Shown: positions 1 to 6,963, counted from the first letter of the stretch. The stretch: 19,205 nucleotides of DNA from CAYNFS01 sp964396685 (GCA_964396685.1 CAYNFS010000016.1:1-19205); one strand, 5' to 3'. Translations and numbers: made by a program. The notes: generated from the letters alone by a model not told the origin.

Positions 1-19
1 CGGAAATCCATTACCTGTA

Positions 20-1303
20 ATGGCAAATCTTCAACCAAATTATGTCATTGAACCCAAATTTTTTCATAATATGAGAAAGAATATATTTTTATGGTCACTC
101 TATGACTTTGCGAACTCGATCATTATGATTGTGTTCCTTTTTTATTTCTCCCAATGGCTTGTCGTTGATAGTGGCAAACCTGACTGGTGGTATAACGCAA
201 CGCTTATAGTATCATCGCTACTTTTTATATTAACGGCTCCTGTTGCGGCGCAAAGGCTTGATGCGACGAGTCGTAAGCTTGCGGGTGTTCGCGTTACGTC
301 AGTAATCATGTTTATTTTCTTTTTTTTCACGGCATTGGTTATGCTCTTTGTGCCATCCCAAGCACTTTTTGCAACAATACTCTTTACACTCGCTTTGTAT
401 TTTTATTTGATGAGTTTTATTTATTACGTGCCAATGATCAATGACCTTTCTACTGATGTAAACCGAGGCTGGATTTCTGGATTGGGGATGGGAGCAAACT
501 ATATCGGGCAAGTTTTTGGTCTTCTCGTAACGCTACCGTTTGCTACGGGAACAATCGAGCTTTTCGGCGCGCCCGGTCGCGCCCAGACCCTTATTCCCGC
601 AATCATTCTGTTTGCGATCTCTGCTCTTCCACTACTTCTTAAATACAAGGAAACTACAAAGGAACAGGTTATTACAAAAATGAACATTAGTGACGAATAT
701 GCAAAGGTACTTCAAACCGTTAAAACCGTTTTCTCAATAAGAAATCTTTCGCTGTTATTCATTGCGTATTTTCTTTTCAGTGACGCACTCTTAACCTTTT
801 CAAATAATTTTCCCATATTTCTTGAAAAGGTTTTCAGCGCTTCGGATAGCATTAAGACATATCTCACGGCTGGAATTCTCATTCTTTCCGGCGTGGGTTC
901 ACTTATATTCGGAAAAATAGCAGATAAAAAAGGAACTAAGTTTACGCTTTACACCATTCTTGCTTTTTGGATTGTTTTCTTTCCGGTACTCGCATTTGCG
1001 CCATCATTTACCGTAGCCATTATTATCTGTCTTATTGCAGGATTGTTTTTTGGGGCGACATGGGGCGTAAGTAGGGCAATGGTGTCAGAATTTACGCCGC
1101 GAGAAATAGAGGCGCGATCATTCAGTTTTTATACGCTCGCGGAACGCTTTGCGACCTTTATCGGTCCGATTATGTGGAGTGTTATCTTGGTAACTACGGC
1201 GAAAAGCGGAAACACAAGTTATTCATATGCGCTAGTGGGTATGGGAGTTCTCGTACTTTTCGGACTTTTGGTTTTGAGAAAAATAAAATCAGCAGGTAAA
1301 TAG
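20..1303 (+). CDS. MFS permease, Atg22/UMF1-like
   Basis: A 427-residue polytopic membrane protein with about 12 hydrophobic segments. The N-terminal stretch WSLYDFANS matches the conserved YDWANS-type signature of the UMF1/Atg22 branch of the major facilitator superfamily. A second family-like stretch near the C-terminal half (SRAMVSEFTPREIEARSFSF, then ERFATFIGP) corresponds to the conserved loop of that family. These proteins are putative effluxers of amino acids or other small solutes at the cytoplasmic membrane; the substrate cannot be read here. The frame is open to the left window edge, so the true start may lie upstream. ATG 20 has no visible SD, and ATG 71 (MRKNIF) would also keep the first membrane segment. 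The gene stands apart from the next one by 365 nt. MFS identity is firm, subfamily fairly sure. Confidence 0.8.
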   Translation: MANLQPNYVIEPKFFHNMRKNIFLWSLYDFANSIIMIVFLFYFSQWLVVDSGKPDWWYNATLIVSSLLFILTAPVAAQRLDATSRKLAGVRVTSVIMFIFFFFTALVMLFVPSQALFATILFTLALYFYLMSFIYYVPMINDLSTDVNRGWISGLGMGANYIGQVFGLLVTLPFATGTIELFGAPGRAQTLIPAIILFAISALPLLLKYKETTKEQVITKMNISDEYAKVLQTVKTVFSIRNLSLLFIAYFLFSDALLTFSNNFPIFLEKVFSASDSIKTYLTAGILILSGVGSLIFGKIADKKGTKFTLYTILAFWIVFFPVLAFAPSFTVAIIICLIAGLFFGATWGVSRAMVSEFTPREIEARSFSFYTLAERFATFIGPIMWSVILVTTAKSGNTSYSYALVGMGVLVLFGLLVLRKIKSAGK

Positions 1304-1421
1304 GAAAAATTCTCGACCAAGATTGTATATAGTGTTTTAGGAGAATTTGCCGCCAAAGAAAAACTCAAAATTGTTAATTTCCAATTCGAACCCGCCCAAA
1401 TTTTTTATCCTCCCGACCCGA

Positions 1422-1438
1422 GCCCGCCGTAGGCGGGC
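1422..1438. repeat. Short GC palindrome (CCGCC-NNA-GGCGG type)
   Basis: Perfect 7-bp arms GCCCGCC (1422-1428) and GGCGGGC (1432-1438) around a GTA spacer. The same design recurs at 1546-1560 with a TTA spacer and as the stem of the terminator at 18023-18045. Such dispersed palindromes are common in CPR genomes (family knowledge, not checked here). Confidence 0.6.
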
Positions 1439-1545
1439 GAGGACAAAATTCCGTTCGAGCTATTTCAAGAATACTCCAAAGGCGGGCAGGCACGAATCCA
1501 CCCCAACAACAGACCCCTTTGATGACCGGGAAGCCTCCGCCTTCA

Positions 1546-1560
1546 TCCGCCTTAGGCGGA
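1546..1560. repeat. Short GC palindrome (TCCGCC-TTA-GGCGGA)
   Basis: Perfect 6-bp arms around TTA. The core CCGCCTTAGGCGG is identical to the core of the terminator hairpin at 18023-18045, so the same repeat core occurs both as an apparently idle palindrome and as a terminator stem. Confidence 0.55.
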
Positions 1561-1623
1561 CTTCGGAAGGACAGGTCCAACAGTTCCGAGCCACGAGGTT
1601 TACCGACTCACCTATGGCTATAT

Positions 1624-1654
1624 CCAAAAAATCGCCGAAATGGCGATTTTTTGG
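1624..1654. terminator. Hairpin with A and T tracts, possible bidirectional terminator
   Basis: Perfect 13-bp arms: 1624-1636 (CCAAAAAATCGCC) and 1642-1654 (GGCGATTTTTTGG) around a GAAAT loop. The T run on the right and A run on the left allow termination in either direction. It directly abuts a -10 box at 1655. Confidence 0.7.
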
Positions 1655-1660
1655 TATGAT
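1652..1660 (+). promoter_or_regulatory. Extended -10 promoter, near-leaderless start
   Basis: TGG-TATGAT: the TG at 1652-1653 followed by one base and TATGAT at 1655-1660 is an extended -10. No -35 box is visible because its place is taken by the hairpin. The expected start of transcription is about 1667, two bases before ATG 1669, so the next gene would be essentially leaderless. Confidence 0.55.
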
Positions 1661-1668
1661 TTGGGTAA

Positions 1669-2712
1669 ATGAAAAACACACAGCCTTTAACTAAACTGGA
1701 AAGCGAACGAGTTTTACAAGTTTTACGAAACTATCATTTTACTTTGGGAAAAATAAATCTTCAAAAAAATCTGATTGCAAACAATAACAATGTATTTATT
1801 GTAGATGCAAAAGGCAAAAAATATGTTTTGCGAGAATCGCAACCGCAAAAATCTTTTCAGCATTTGAAGTTAGAAACGGCTGTATTGCGTTACTTGAAAA
1901 AGAGAAAATTTAGATTTACGCCTTATACCATCGTAAATAAAAAGGGCCAAGATATAACCATCTATAAAGGCAGGTTTTATACACTTCAAAACTTCATGCC
2001 GGGAGAAACATGTGCGAGTTGGAACAATTTGACCAGATTTAATGAAAAGAAATTGGCCAATTTTTTTATCACTTCTGCAAAATTTACTAGGGCTATTGCA
2101 GGATTTCGGACAAAGCTAAAGATTAAAAACAAACCCGTTTACCAATATGTCAAAAATGGTAGAAAGCCTTTCAGCTCGATGCTTAGAAAGATGCCAGCTT
2201 CAAAGGTCAAGACATTCCTGAACAGCAATAAGCATTTTGTTTACGAATTTGTCCGAGAAAATAAAAAGGAACTTGACCGAGTTAAATATAATGGCCTTCC
2301 AAAACAGATTGTGCATTTTGACCTACACCCGGGCAATGTAAATTTTTCCGGCGACAAAGTTTCGGGAATTTTTGACTTTGACTGGGTTCGCTTTGATAGC
2401 AGAATTTCTGATTTAGCGGGTACTATCGGCCAATCCTGTTATCGTTATCGAGGAATCAATGGTGGAATTTATAACAAGAAAAGAATCAAGATTGGTCTTG
2501 CGGCTTACCGAAAAGCTTACGGCAAAAGTGAATTTGATTTAGAATGTGAAAACAGGCTGATGAAGGTGGCCTTGAAGGGGTATATGTTTTTTCAGCTGCT
2601 TTGGACAATGGAGTGGTATCTGCACAATCTCAAAGACCCCAAGGCAATGGAATTTATGGGGCATTCTCTAAAAGTGTTAAAGTTAAATGATTATGACTGG
2701 TTATTCTCCTGA
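1669..2712 (+). CDS. APH-fold phosphotransferase (kinase-like)
   Basis: A 347-residue protein with the aminoglycoside phosphotransferase / homoserine kinase II fold. The N lobe carries VFIVDAKGKKYVLRES with the ATP-binding lysine. The catalytic loop is H216-F-D218-L-H-P-G-N223, and the metal-binding motif is D236-F-D238-W. All key residues are present, so it should be an active small-molecule kinase in the cytoplasm; the substrate cannot be told, and resistance should not be assumed. The 3' end overlaps the HAD gene by 26 nt, and a second APH-fold gene follows it, so the three are probably co-transcribed. ATG 1669 sits 8 nt after a -10 box and has no SD, consistent with a leaderless start. 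Confidence 0.8.
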   Translation: MKNTQPLTKLESERVLQVLRNYHFTLGKINLQKNLIANNNNVFIVDAKGKKYVLRESQPQKSFQHLKLETAVLRYLKKRKFRFTPYTIVNKKGQDITIYKGRFYTLQNFMPGETCASWNNLTRFNEKKLANFFITSAKFTRAIAGFRTKLKIKNKPVYQYVKNGRKPFSSMLRKMPASKVKTFLNSNKHFVYEFVRENKKELDRVKYNGLPKQIVHFDLHPGNVNFSGDKVSGIFDFDWVRFDSRISDLAGTIGQSCYRYRGINGGIYNKKRIKIGLAAYRKAYGKSEFDLECENRLMKVALKGYMFFQLLWTMEWYLHNLKDPKAMEFMGHSLKVLKLNDYDWLFS

Positions 2713-3607
2713 AAATCCAATACCAGAATCGGAAAGAAAAGAGCGGGAACTTATTAGCGTAGTTTCTGATTTTGAAGATGAGAGGGGCGAACACCCGACG
2801 ATAGAAATTGATAAAAATCCACCAGCCCTGCTCCTCTTTGATATTGACGGCACTTTAGCAGATGCGAAAAGTATTCACGGACAGGCCATAGTTTCTTTGT
2901 ATGGTGACAAATTCAAAATAGATGGGCTAACGGATGAAAAATTTCGTCAAAAGTTCATGCAAGACTGGTTTTCCAATTTTGGAAAAGGCGACCGGGAAGA
3001 GCACGAATTACTATTAGCAAAATACGGCATTAACTTTTCGTCCGAAGAGGAGAAACAAAGAGCCGTAGACGGCCTCGTTCTTGAATATGGAAAGAAATTC
3101 GAAGAGGTTTTGGCTAGTATCCCTAATGATGAGAAGGATAAAATGCTGTTACCCGGCGTGAAAAGATTCCTTGAAGCGGCAAAATCGAATCACATTCCAT
3201 CTGCAATTGTAACGGGTAATGTTAGAAGAACTGCGGAAGCCATTGTAAAGCATTTAGGGTTAGCCAAGTATTTTATCACAGGCGGTTACGATGACGACCC
3301 TGGCGTTACATCTGAAGGAATGAGGAGAGCCAGTATTCTAAAATCTACAATAGAAAAATGCAGGGCAAAGGGAATCGACTTGCCGCCGGAGCAGGTGGCA
3401 GTTTTTGGCGATACGCCAAAAGATTTTCATGCTACTCTCGATTCTGAAAGTAAGCCGAAGGTATTTTTGTTTGCAACAGGAGATGTCAGGTTTTGGGATT
3501 TAACTTCAGTGAAAGACGCAAATACCGAAAAGCGGCCATATTTAATACTCCCAAAATTATCAGGAATAAAAATTAAAGAGTTTTTTGAGAGTTTAAGAAA
3601 GCGTTAA
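2687..3607 (+). CDS. HAD-superfamily phosphatase
   Basis: A 306-residue HAD hydrolase, phosphoglycolate-phosphatase/beta-phosphoglucomutase-like class. Motif I is LLLFDIDGTLAD with the nucleophile D52 and acid/base D54. Motif II is AIVTGN. A lysine-containing stretch follows, and motif IV is VAVFGDTPKDF. A helical cap lies between motifs I and II (about residues 60-160). It likely removes phosphate from a small sugar or nucleotide phosphate. About 45 polar residues precede motif I, longer than usual, and this extension overlaps the upstream kinase gene by 26 nt, so a later start is possible though no better one stands out. It is flanked by two APH-fold kinases, which suggests a phosphorylation/dephosphorylation or salvage function; that is inference. 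Confidence 0.8.
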   Translation: MIMTGYSPENPIPESERKERELISVVSDFEDERGEHPTIEIDKNPPALLLFDIDGTLADAKSIHGQAIVSLYGDKFKIDGLTDEKFRQKFMQDWFSNFGKGDREEHELLLAKYGINFSSEEEKQRAVDGLVLEYGKKFEEVLASIPNDEKDKMLLPGVKRFLEAAKSNHIPSAIVTGNVRRTAEAIVKHLGLAKYFITGGYDDDPGVTSEGMRRASILKSTIEKCRAKGIDLPPEQVAVFGDTPKDFHATLDSESKPKVFLFATGDVRFWDLTSVKDANTEKRPYLILPKLSGIKIKEFFESLRKR

Positions 3608-3621
3608 TTTCGTGCCCCGAT

Positions 3622-4596
3622 ATGACTGATTCAGAAATAATCAAAATAGTTGCAAATAAAAATAAGCTCGTTTTAAACCGTGAACCCGCCCGTTTCACGA
3701 GCGGTTTTGTTAATCATGTTTATGATTTGGATAAATTTGTCTTGAAAATTGAAGATGGCTCAGAATATTACAAAGGAATTTTAAAGCCTCAAGGAGCAGT
3801 CCTGGGTAAATTGATTAACGCTGGCGCCAAAGTTCCGAAAGTATTTGATACGGGAGACCTCGAGGGCCGCTTTTATGTGCTTATGGAAAAAGTACCGGGA
3901 ACTAATTTATCCTATGATTGGCTCAAATTTAATTTGGTCGAAAAAGAGAGTTTCATTGAACAAATCGCTCAACAAATGCAAATTTTTCATTCCATCAAAT
4001 TCGATACCTATGCGATCACGATTCTGGCCAAGAAGCGATTTAAAAATCTCCGGGATTCAGTCGCCAACTTTGTCAATTTTAAGAAGATCGATAAAACAAA
4101 ATTAAAAAAAGAATTTGTCGCAGATGTCGAATTTTTAGAAAGTTTTTTTGAGAAAAATATGCACATTTTAAATGAACACAATACAGCCGTTTTGGTTCAC
4201 ACGGATATTTCTCTGGAAAATGTATTTTATCAGAGTAACAAAATAGCCGGGATAATTGATTGGGATTGGGCCTGCCAAGCGCCCAAAGATTACGAACTCT
4301 GGGAAATTTCTGATGCTTTTTATAATCCCAAGAGAAGAGTCGAGGATCAGCTCAAGCCCTTTTATGAAGGCTACCAAATGACAGAGGAATTTGGATTCTT
4401 AAAAAAATATTATCCGGCTATGTTTGCGACACCGAATCTCATCAACAGGATTAGGATATTCATAATGGACGATCTGATTGATAGATTCGTATATTATCAA
4501 AATGGCAAGGCGACAGAAAGCCTTTTGGTTGAAACTCAGCGTCAAATTAAAGATTTTTACAAAGAAGACTGGCTAAGCAAGTGCCTGAATTACTGA
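3622..4596 (+). CDS. APH-fold phosphotransferase, second copy type
   Basis: A 324-residue protein of the phosphotransferase (APH) family. The N lobe has a glycine-containing loop (SGFVNHVYDL) and FVLKIE with the ATP lysine. A hinge follows (FYVLMEKVPGT). The catalytic loop is H193-T-D195-I-S-L-E-N200 and the metal motif D213-W-D215-W. It resembles fructosamine-kinase/APH-like proteins that phosphorylate small hydroxyl compounds; the substrate is unknown. It is only distantly similar to the APH gene at 1669, so this is not a recent duplication. The gap to the HAD gene is 14 nt, consistent with one operon, and a strong terminator follows the stop. Confidence 0.8.
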   Translation: MTDSEIIKIVANKNKLVLNREPARFTSGFVNHVYDLDKFVLKIEDGSEYYKGILKPQGAVLGKLINAGAKVPKVFDTGDLEGRFYVLMEKVPGTNLSYDWLKFNLVEKESFIEQIAQQMQIFHSIKFDTYAITILAKKRFKNLRDSVANFVNFKKIDKTKLKKEFVADVEFLESFFEKNMHILNEHNTAVLVHTDISLENVFYQSNKIAGIIDWDWACQAPKDYELWEISDAFYNPKRRVEDQLKPFYEGYQMTEEFGFLKKYYPAMFATPNLINRIRIFIMDDLIDRFVYYQNGKATESLLVETQRQIKDFYKEDWLSKCLNY

Positions 4597-4597
4597 C

Positions 4598-4635
4598 AAA
4601 AAAACTCCCTAAGTTAGGCTTAGTGAGTTTTTTTT
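4598..4635. terminator. Bidirectional Rho-independent terminator
   Basis: Stem ACTC-C-CTAAG (4604-4613) with CTTAG-T-GAGT (4619-4628), one internal mismatch, loop TTAGG. Seven A lie on the left and eight T (4628-4635) on the right, so it can stop transcripts from both sides. It ends the kinase-phosphatase-kinase unit. Confidence 0.85.
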
Positions 4636-4643
4636 GTTTTCTC

Positions 4644-4739
4644 TTAAGCGAGTCGCACTGTTTTATCCTTGATCACCAGTTTACTTTGCAGGTTTGACAG
4701 CAGTTCCTGTTTTTCTATTCCCGTGCCTTCCGTAAGCAA
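4644..4739 (-). pseudogene. Possible minus-strand gene remnant or microprotein
   Basis: On the minus strand, a 31-codon frame from TTG at 4739 to TAA at 4644-4646 encodes a charged, helix-like peptide (it includes EKQELLSNLQSKLVIKDKTV). It stops directly before the terminator at 4598-4635, which has the right T tract for this strand. No SD or promoter is seen, and the frame stays open upstream into the antisense of the NYN gene. It may be the 3' end of a decayed gene or chance. I do not recognise a family. Confidence 0.25.
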
Positions 4740-4742
4740 GTT

Positions 4743-4753
4743 TATGCTACAAT
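4743..4753 (+). promoter_or_regulatory. -10 promoter for NYN gene, leaderless geometry
   Basis: Two overlapping -10-like hexamers, TATGCT (4743-4748) and TACAAT (4748-4753). With TACAAT the expected +1 falls exactly on the A of ATG 4760. A purine run (AGGG, 4755-4758) is too close to the ATG to act as an SD. No good -35 is visible. Confidence 0.5.
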
Positions 4754-4759
4754 CAGGGT

Positions 4760-5290
4760 ATGAGCAATCGAAACAAAACCAAAGTGTTTATTGATGGGTC
4801 CAATATTTTCCATGCCCAAAAGAAACTTGGGTGGCTCGTGGATTGGACAAAAGTCAAAAATTATCTTGAAGAAGATTACGAGATCGTTGAGTGGAGATAT
4901 TACATCGGCATAAAAGATCAGGATCCGGGCATGCAAAGTTTCTTGAGATACTTGAACGCGATAAATATCAAGGCAATTACCAAGCCATTGAAAAAGATCG
5001 CTCTGGATTCAGGGGATACCCATTTTGAATTGACTGGCCACAAGTATATTTACAAGGCAAACTTTGATGTGGAAATTACCGCGGACATTCTATTGGATCT
5101 CGGGGGAGTAAATGAGGCCATTCTTTTCAGCGGGGACAGTGATTTTGTGTATCTCATTAAGCGGCTAAGGGATTTGGGCAAAAAGATGACTATCTATTCG
5201 TCGCGCAAAACTATTTCTTGGGAGTTAAAGTTGGAAGCCGCAAAGGTTATTTATCTTGAAAATCTCAAAGATAAAATAGCAAAGCGATAA
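4760..5290 (+). CDS. NYN domain (PIN-like) protein, LabA/DUF88 family
   Basis: A 176-residue protein that is almost wholly a NYN domain, the Mg-dependent PIN-like RNase fold. Motif 1 is VFIDGSN (D12, N15), the middle acidic motif is DVEITADILLD (D103, D109), and motif 3 is ILFSGDSDF (S124, D126, D128). All acidic residues of the active centre are present, so RNA or tRNA cleavage/processing is plausible, as is known for some NYN proteins; the target is not readable. The gene is monocistronic between two hairpins. It starts next to its -10 box without an SD. Confidence 0.85.
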   Translation: MSNRNKTKVFIDGSNIFHAQKKLGWLVDWTKVKNYLEEDYEIVEWRYYIGIKDQDPGMQSFLRYLNAINIKAITKPLKKIALDSGDTHFELTGHKYIYKANFDVEITADILLDLGGVNEAILFSGDSDFVYLIKRLRDLGKKMTIYSSRKTISWELKLEAAKVIYLENLKDKIAKR

Positions 5291-5325
5291 AAAACCTACG
5301 ACCCCCTTCGGGGCCGTAGTTCTGT
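5291..5325. terminator. GC hairpin after NYN gene
   Basis: Stem CTACG-A-CCCC (5296-5305) with GGGG-C-CGTAG (5310-5319) and loop CTTC. The plus-strand T tract is weak (TTCTGT), but on the minus strand the hairpin is followed by TTTTTT, so it is better as a minus-strand terminator. Confidence 0.65.
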
Positions 5326-5372
5326 AAACTATTATCATCATATATTAGAGATTGACGTTTGTCAAGGCTTTC

Positions 5373-5816
5373 ATGAAAATCTATATCTTCAAAACCAAAT
5401 TCTTGCGCGATAAACGAATTCAGCGCGAGATTGAAGTTCCGGAGAATTTTTCGCTCTATAAGTTAGCGGAGGCCGTCATCGGCTCATATGACTTTGACTT
5501 TAATCACGCTTTCGGTTTTTTCAGCAATATTAGCGAAAGCCGCTATTTTGATTCTGAAAGAAAATACGAACTTTTTGCTGACATGCAGAATGAGGGCATT
5601 GAGCCAACCGGCGCGGGAAGCGTGGAGAAAACGAAAATTTCCAAAGTTTGGAAAAGCATCGGCGACAAAATGCTTTTCTTGTTTGATTACGGCGACAACT
5701 GGCTTTTTGTGGTTGAGCTTATTGGGTTTGGCAAAAAAGAAGACAAGGCAAAATATCCGCGCGTTGTAAAGAAAGTCGGAAAAGCCCCGGAACAGTATCC
5801 GGAGATTGAGGAGTAG
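5373..5816 (+). CDS. pRiA4b ORF-3-like protein
   Basis: A 147-residue protein from ATG 5373. The order of motifs fits the plasmid pRiA4b ORF-3 family (PF07929): an N-terminal strand-rich stretch (YIFKTKFL), LYKLAEAVIGSYDFDFNHAF, the hallmark LFLFDYGDNWLFVVEL, and a C-terminal YPRVVKKVGKAPEQYPEI. The family is widespread on plasmids, in transposon passenger regions and in chromosomes, and its biochemical role is unknown. A TTG at 5352 would add seven residues, but the ATG has AAGG six bases upstream and starts the conserved part. It is shorter than many members, ending at the usual Pro-Glu motif without the long tail. Confidence 0.75.
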   Translation: MKIYIFKTKFLRDKRIQREIEVPENFSLYKLAEAVIGSYDFDFNHAFGFFSNISESRYFDSERKYELFADMQNEGIEPTGAGSVEKTKISKVWKSIGDKMLFLFDYGDNWLFVVELIGFGKKEDKAKYPRVVKKVGKAPEQYPEIEE

Positions 5817-5991
5817 GTGATACCTAAGCTTTGAAGTTTGGAAAAATAAGAAACCCCAAAACGGCCCGCGACTCCTTTTGGAAGTCGGACAGATCAAGAA
5901 GTTAAGAATGTATTTTGCGTAGTTTCGTATATCTTGTTCCTGTTGTTCGATCACGTCAGCGTCTTTTCCTCCCAGCCCCGCTTTCCAGAAT
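5817..5991. other. Intergenic region, no firm gene
   Basis: The stretch holds a small hairpin (CGACT...AGTCG near 5870-5887) and, on the minus strand, a coding-looking frame (KDADVIEQQEQDIRNYAKYI in the antisense of about 5890-5980). That frame continues without a believable end into the antisense of the preceding gene, so it is not called. Confidence 0.4.
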
Positions 5992-6020
5992 TTGACAACA
6001 TTTTCATTATTTATTAAAAT
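5992..6020 (+). promoter_or_regulatory. Consensus sigma-70 promoter of the toxin-antitoxin module
   Basis: TTGACA at 5992-5997, a 17-base spacer, and TAAAAT at 6015-6020. It is among the best -35/-10 pairs in the window. The start of transcription is expected near 6027, about 30 nt before the antitoxin ATG. Confidence 0.8.
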
Positions 6021-6050
6021 AATAATGTAAATAGACTTATCATTATTATT
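6018..6050. promoter_or_regulatory. 10-bp inverted repeat, candidate antitoxin operator
   Basis: AATAATAATG (6018-6027) is repeated exactly inverted as CATTATTATT (6041-6050) across a 13-base spacer. It overlaps the end of the -10 box and the expected transcription start. Type II antitoxins with AbrB-like folds commonly repress their own promoter at such palindromes, so autoregulation is the natural reading; binding is inferred. Confidence 0.6.
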
Positions 6051-6057
6051 CATAATT

Positions 6058-6312
6058 ATGCATGGAAAACAACCTCAAATAGTTTCTATTACGCGACAGG
6101 GGCAGGTTACGATTCCTCAAAATATTCGCCGGGCTTTCGGCATCAAGACGGGGGTCAAGGCCGTGATTTGGAGAACAGGAGATAAGATTGTGGTGGAACC
6201 AAAGCAAAATTTTTGGTCTCTGGCCGGCTCCCTTAAAACCAAAATCAAGCTCAGCGACAGGCAACTCAAGAAAGCGCGCTTAAGCTTTGCTAAAAAATGG
6301 GCGCATCAATGA
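6058..6312 (+). CDS. AbrB/MazE-type antitoxin
   Basis: An 84-residue protein with a SpoVT/AbrB swapped-hairpin DNA-binding domain at about residues 5-45 (SITRQGQVTIPQNIRRAFGI, followed by a GVKAVIW strand and a DKIVVEP strand). The C-terminal tail of about 35 residues, rich in Lys and amphipathic, is where such antitoxins hold their toxin. It should neutralise the PIN toxin encoded next and bind the operator upstream. No SD is visible before ATG 6058 although there is a 5' leader of about 30 nt. Its stop overlaps the toxin start as ATGA, so translation is coupled. Confidence 0.88.
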   Translation: MHGKQPQIVSITRQGQVTIPQNIRRAFGIKTGVKAVIWRTGDKIVVEPKQNFWSLAGSLKTKIKLSDRQLKKARLSFAKKWAHQ

Positions 6313-6674
6313 TCGAGATTCTCGATACCAACGTTTTGGTGCGTTTCCTTGTGGGAGATGTCCCCAAACAGAAAACGCAGGCTGAACAATGGTTTGCCGA
6401 GGGTCAAAAAGGCAAGCGCGATATCGTGGTCAATCTTCTGGCTGTGGCGGAGGCAGTATTTGTTCTGGAAAGCTTTTATAAGCAGTCTCGCGCCAAAATC
6501 GCCGCAGCAATGAAAATCTTTTTGAGCCAGCGCTGGCTACAGATTTTTGAGCGCGAAATTTTGTTAGAGGCTTTGACGTTTTATGAACAGAAAAGACATT
6601 TTGTTGACAGTTATCTGATTGCATGGAGCCGGCACAACCACGCTGGAATTTTGACTTTTGACAAGAAATTGTAA
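6309..6674 (+). CDS. PIN-domain toxin, VapC-like
   Basis: A 121-residue PIN-domain RNase from ATG 6309. The four acidic positions of the active site are visible: D6 (EILDTNVLVRFL), E48 (AVAEAVFVLE), D100 (HFVDSYLIAW) and D118 (LTFDKKL). Such toxins cleave tRNA or rRNA and are held in check by the antitoxin encoded just before. I prefer ATG 6309 over the in-frame ATG at 6297, because it gives the usual short N terminus and the ATGA overlap. The protein ends abruptly two residues after the last active-site Asp; the next codons after the TAA (AAA TTG GCG CAT ACA GGG, then TAG) read like the normal end of the family, suggesting a recent nonsense change. Confidence 0.85.
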   Translation: MIEILDTNVLVRFLVGDVPKQKTQAEQWFAEGQKGKRDIVVNLLAVAEAVFVLESFYKQSRAKIAAAMKIFLSQRWLQIFEREILLEALTFYEQKRHFVDSYLIAWSRHNHAGILTFDKKL

Positions 6675-6748
6675 AAATTGGCGCATACAGGGTAGCGAAA
6701 GTTTCAAAAATAAGCTGCTGAAAAATAAAGGGATTAAGAACTCTTTTA

Positions 6749-6799
6749 CTCCGGTAGTACATTCCGACTCCGCTCGATGACTACGGAGGCAGTTTTTTT
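6749..6799 (+). terminator. Terminator after the toxin-antitoxin module
   Basis: Stem CTCCG-G-TAGT (6749-6758) with ACTACGGAG (6780-6788), one bulged G, a 21-base loop, and seven T at 6793-6799. Confidence 0.7.
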
Positions 6800-6963
6800 G
6801 GTTCGCCTATCCGCCGCAGGCAGGCAACGGACTGTCGCTATAACAAATTTGCTGAAGACACATCAGAAGCTCCAGCTTTTCAAAATTGTGACTTCTTGAA
6901 GGACAGGGAATGATATTGTTGAAAACTCGCCAGGACTGGGTGGTAAAAGTAGTTAATCAGACT

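Larger units (their letters stand above)
1304..1668. other. Intergenic region with GC palindromes, no convincing gene
   Basis: An 8-bp inverted repeat (1307-1314 with 1341-1348) lies just after the permease stop. Two short GC palindromes follow: GCCCGCC-GTA-GGCGGGC at 1422-1438 and TCCGCC-TTA-GGCGGA at 1546-1560. An open frame at 1347-1694 has low-complexity Arg/Lys/Pro-rich content and no family signature, so I do not call it. The region ends in a hairpin and promoter, listed separately. Confidence 0.6.

Noticed and set aside
1546..1621. tRNA-like D-arm and hairpins on the minus strand
   Set aside because: The stretch resembles a D arm (TCGGTAAACC), but no matching acceptor stem, anticodon stem or T arm can be formed. 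Not a functional tRNA.
1347..1694. Plus-strand open frame of 115 codons after the permease
   Set aside because: Arg/Lys/Pro-rich, contains the GC palindromes and the terminator hairpin, overlaps the next gene's start and shows no family motif.
5484..6053. Minus-strand frame of 189 codons
   Set aside because: Part near 5890-5980 looks protein-like, but the rest is antisense to the pRiA4b-like gene and the start lies 5 nt from the antitoxin start inside its operator region. At most a remnant.
6660..6693. Alternative genetic code (reading through stops)
   Set aside because: TAA, TAG and TGA all terminate genes at sensible positions elsewhere in the window, including TGA in coupled ATGA overlaps, so code 11 fits; the toxin TAA is better explained by mutation.
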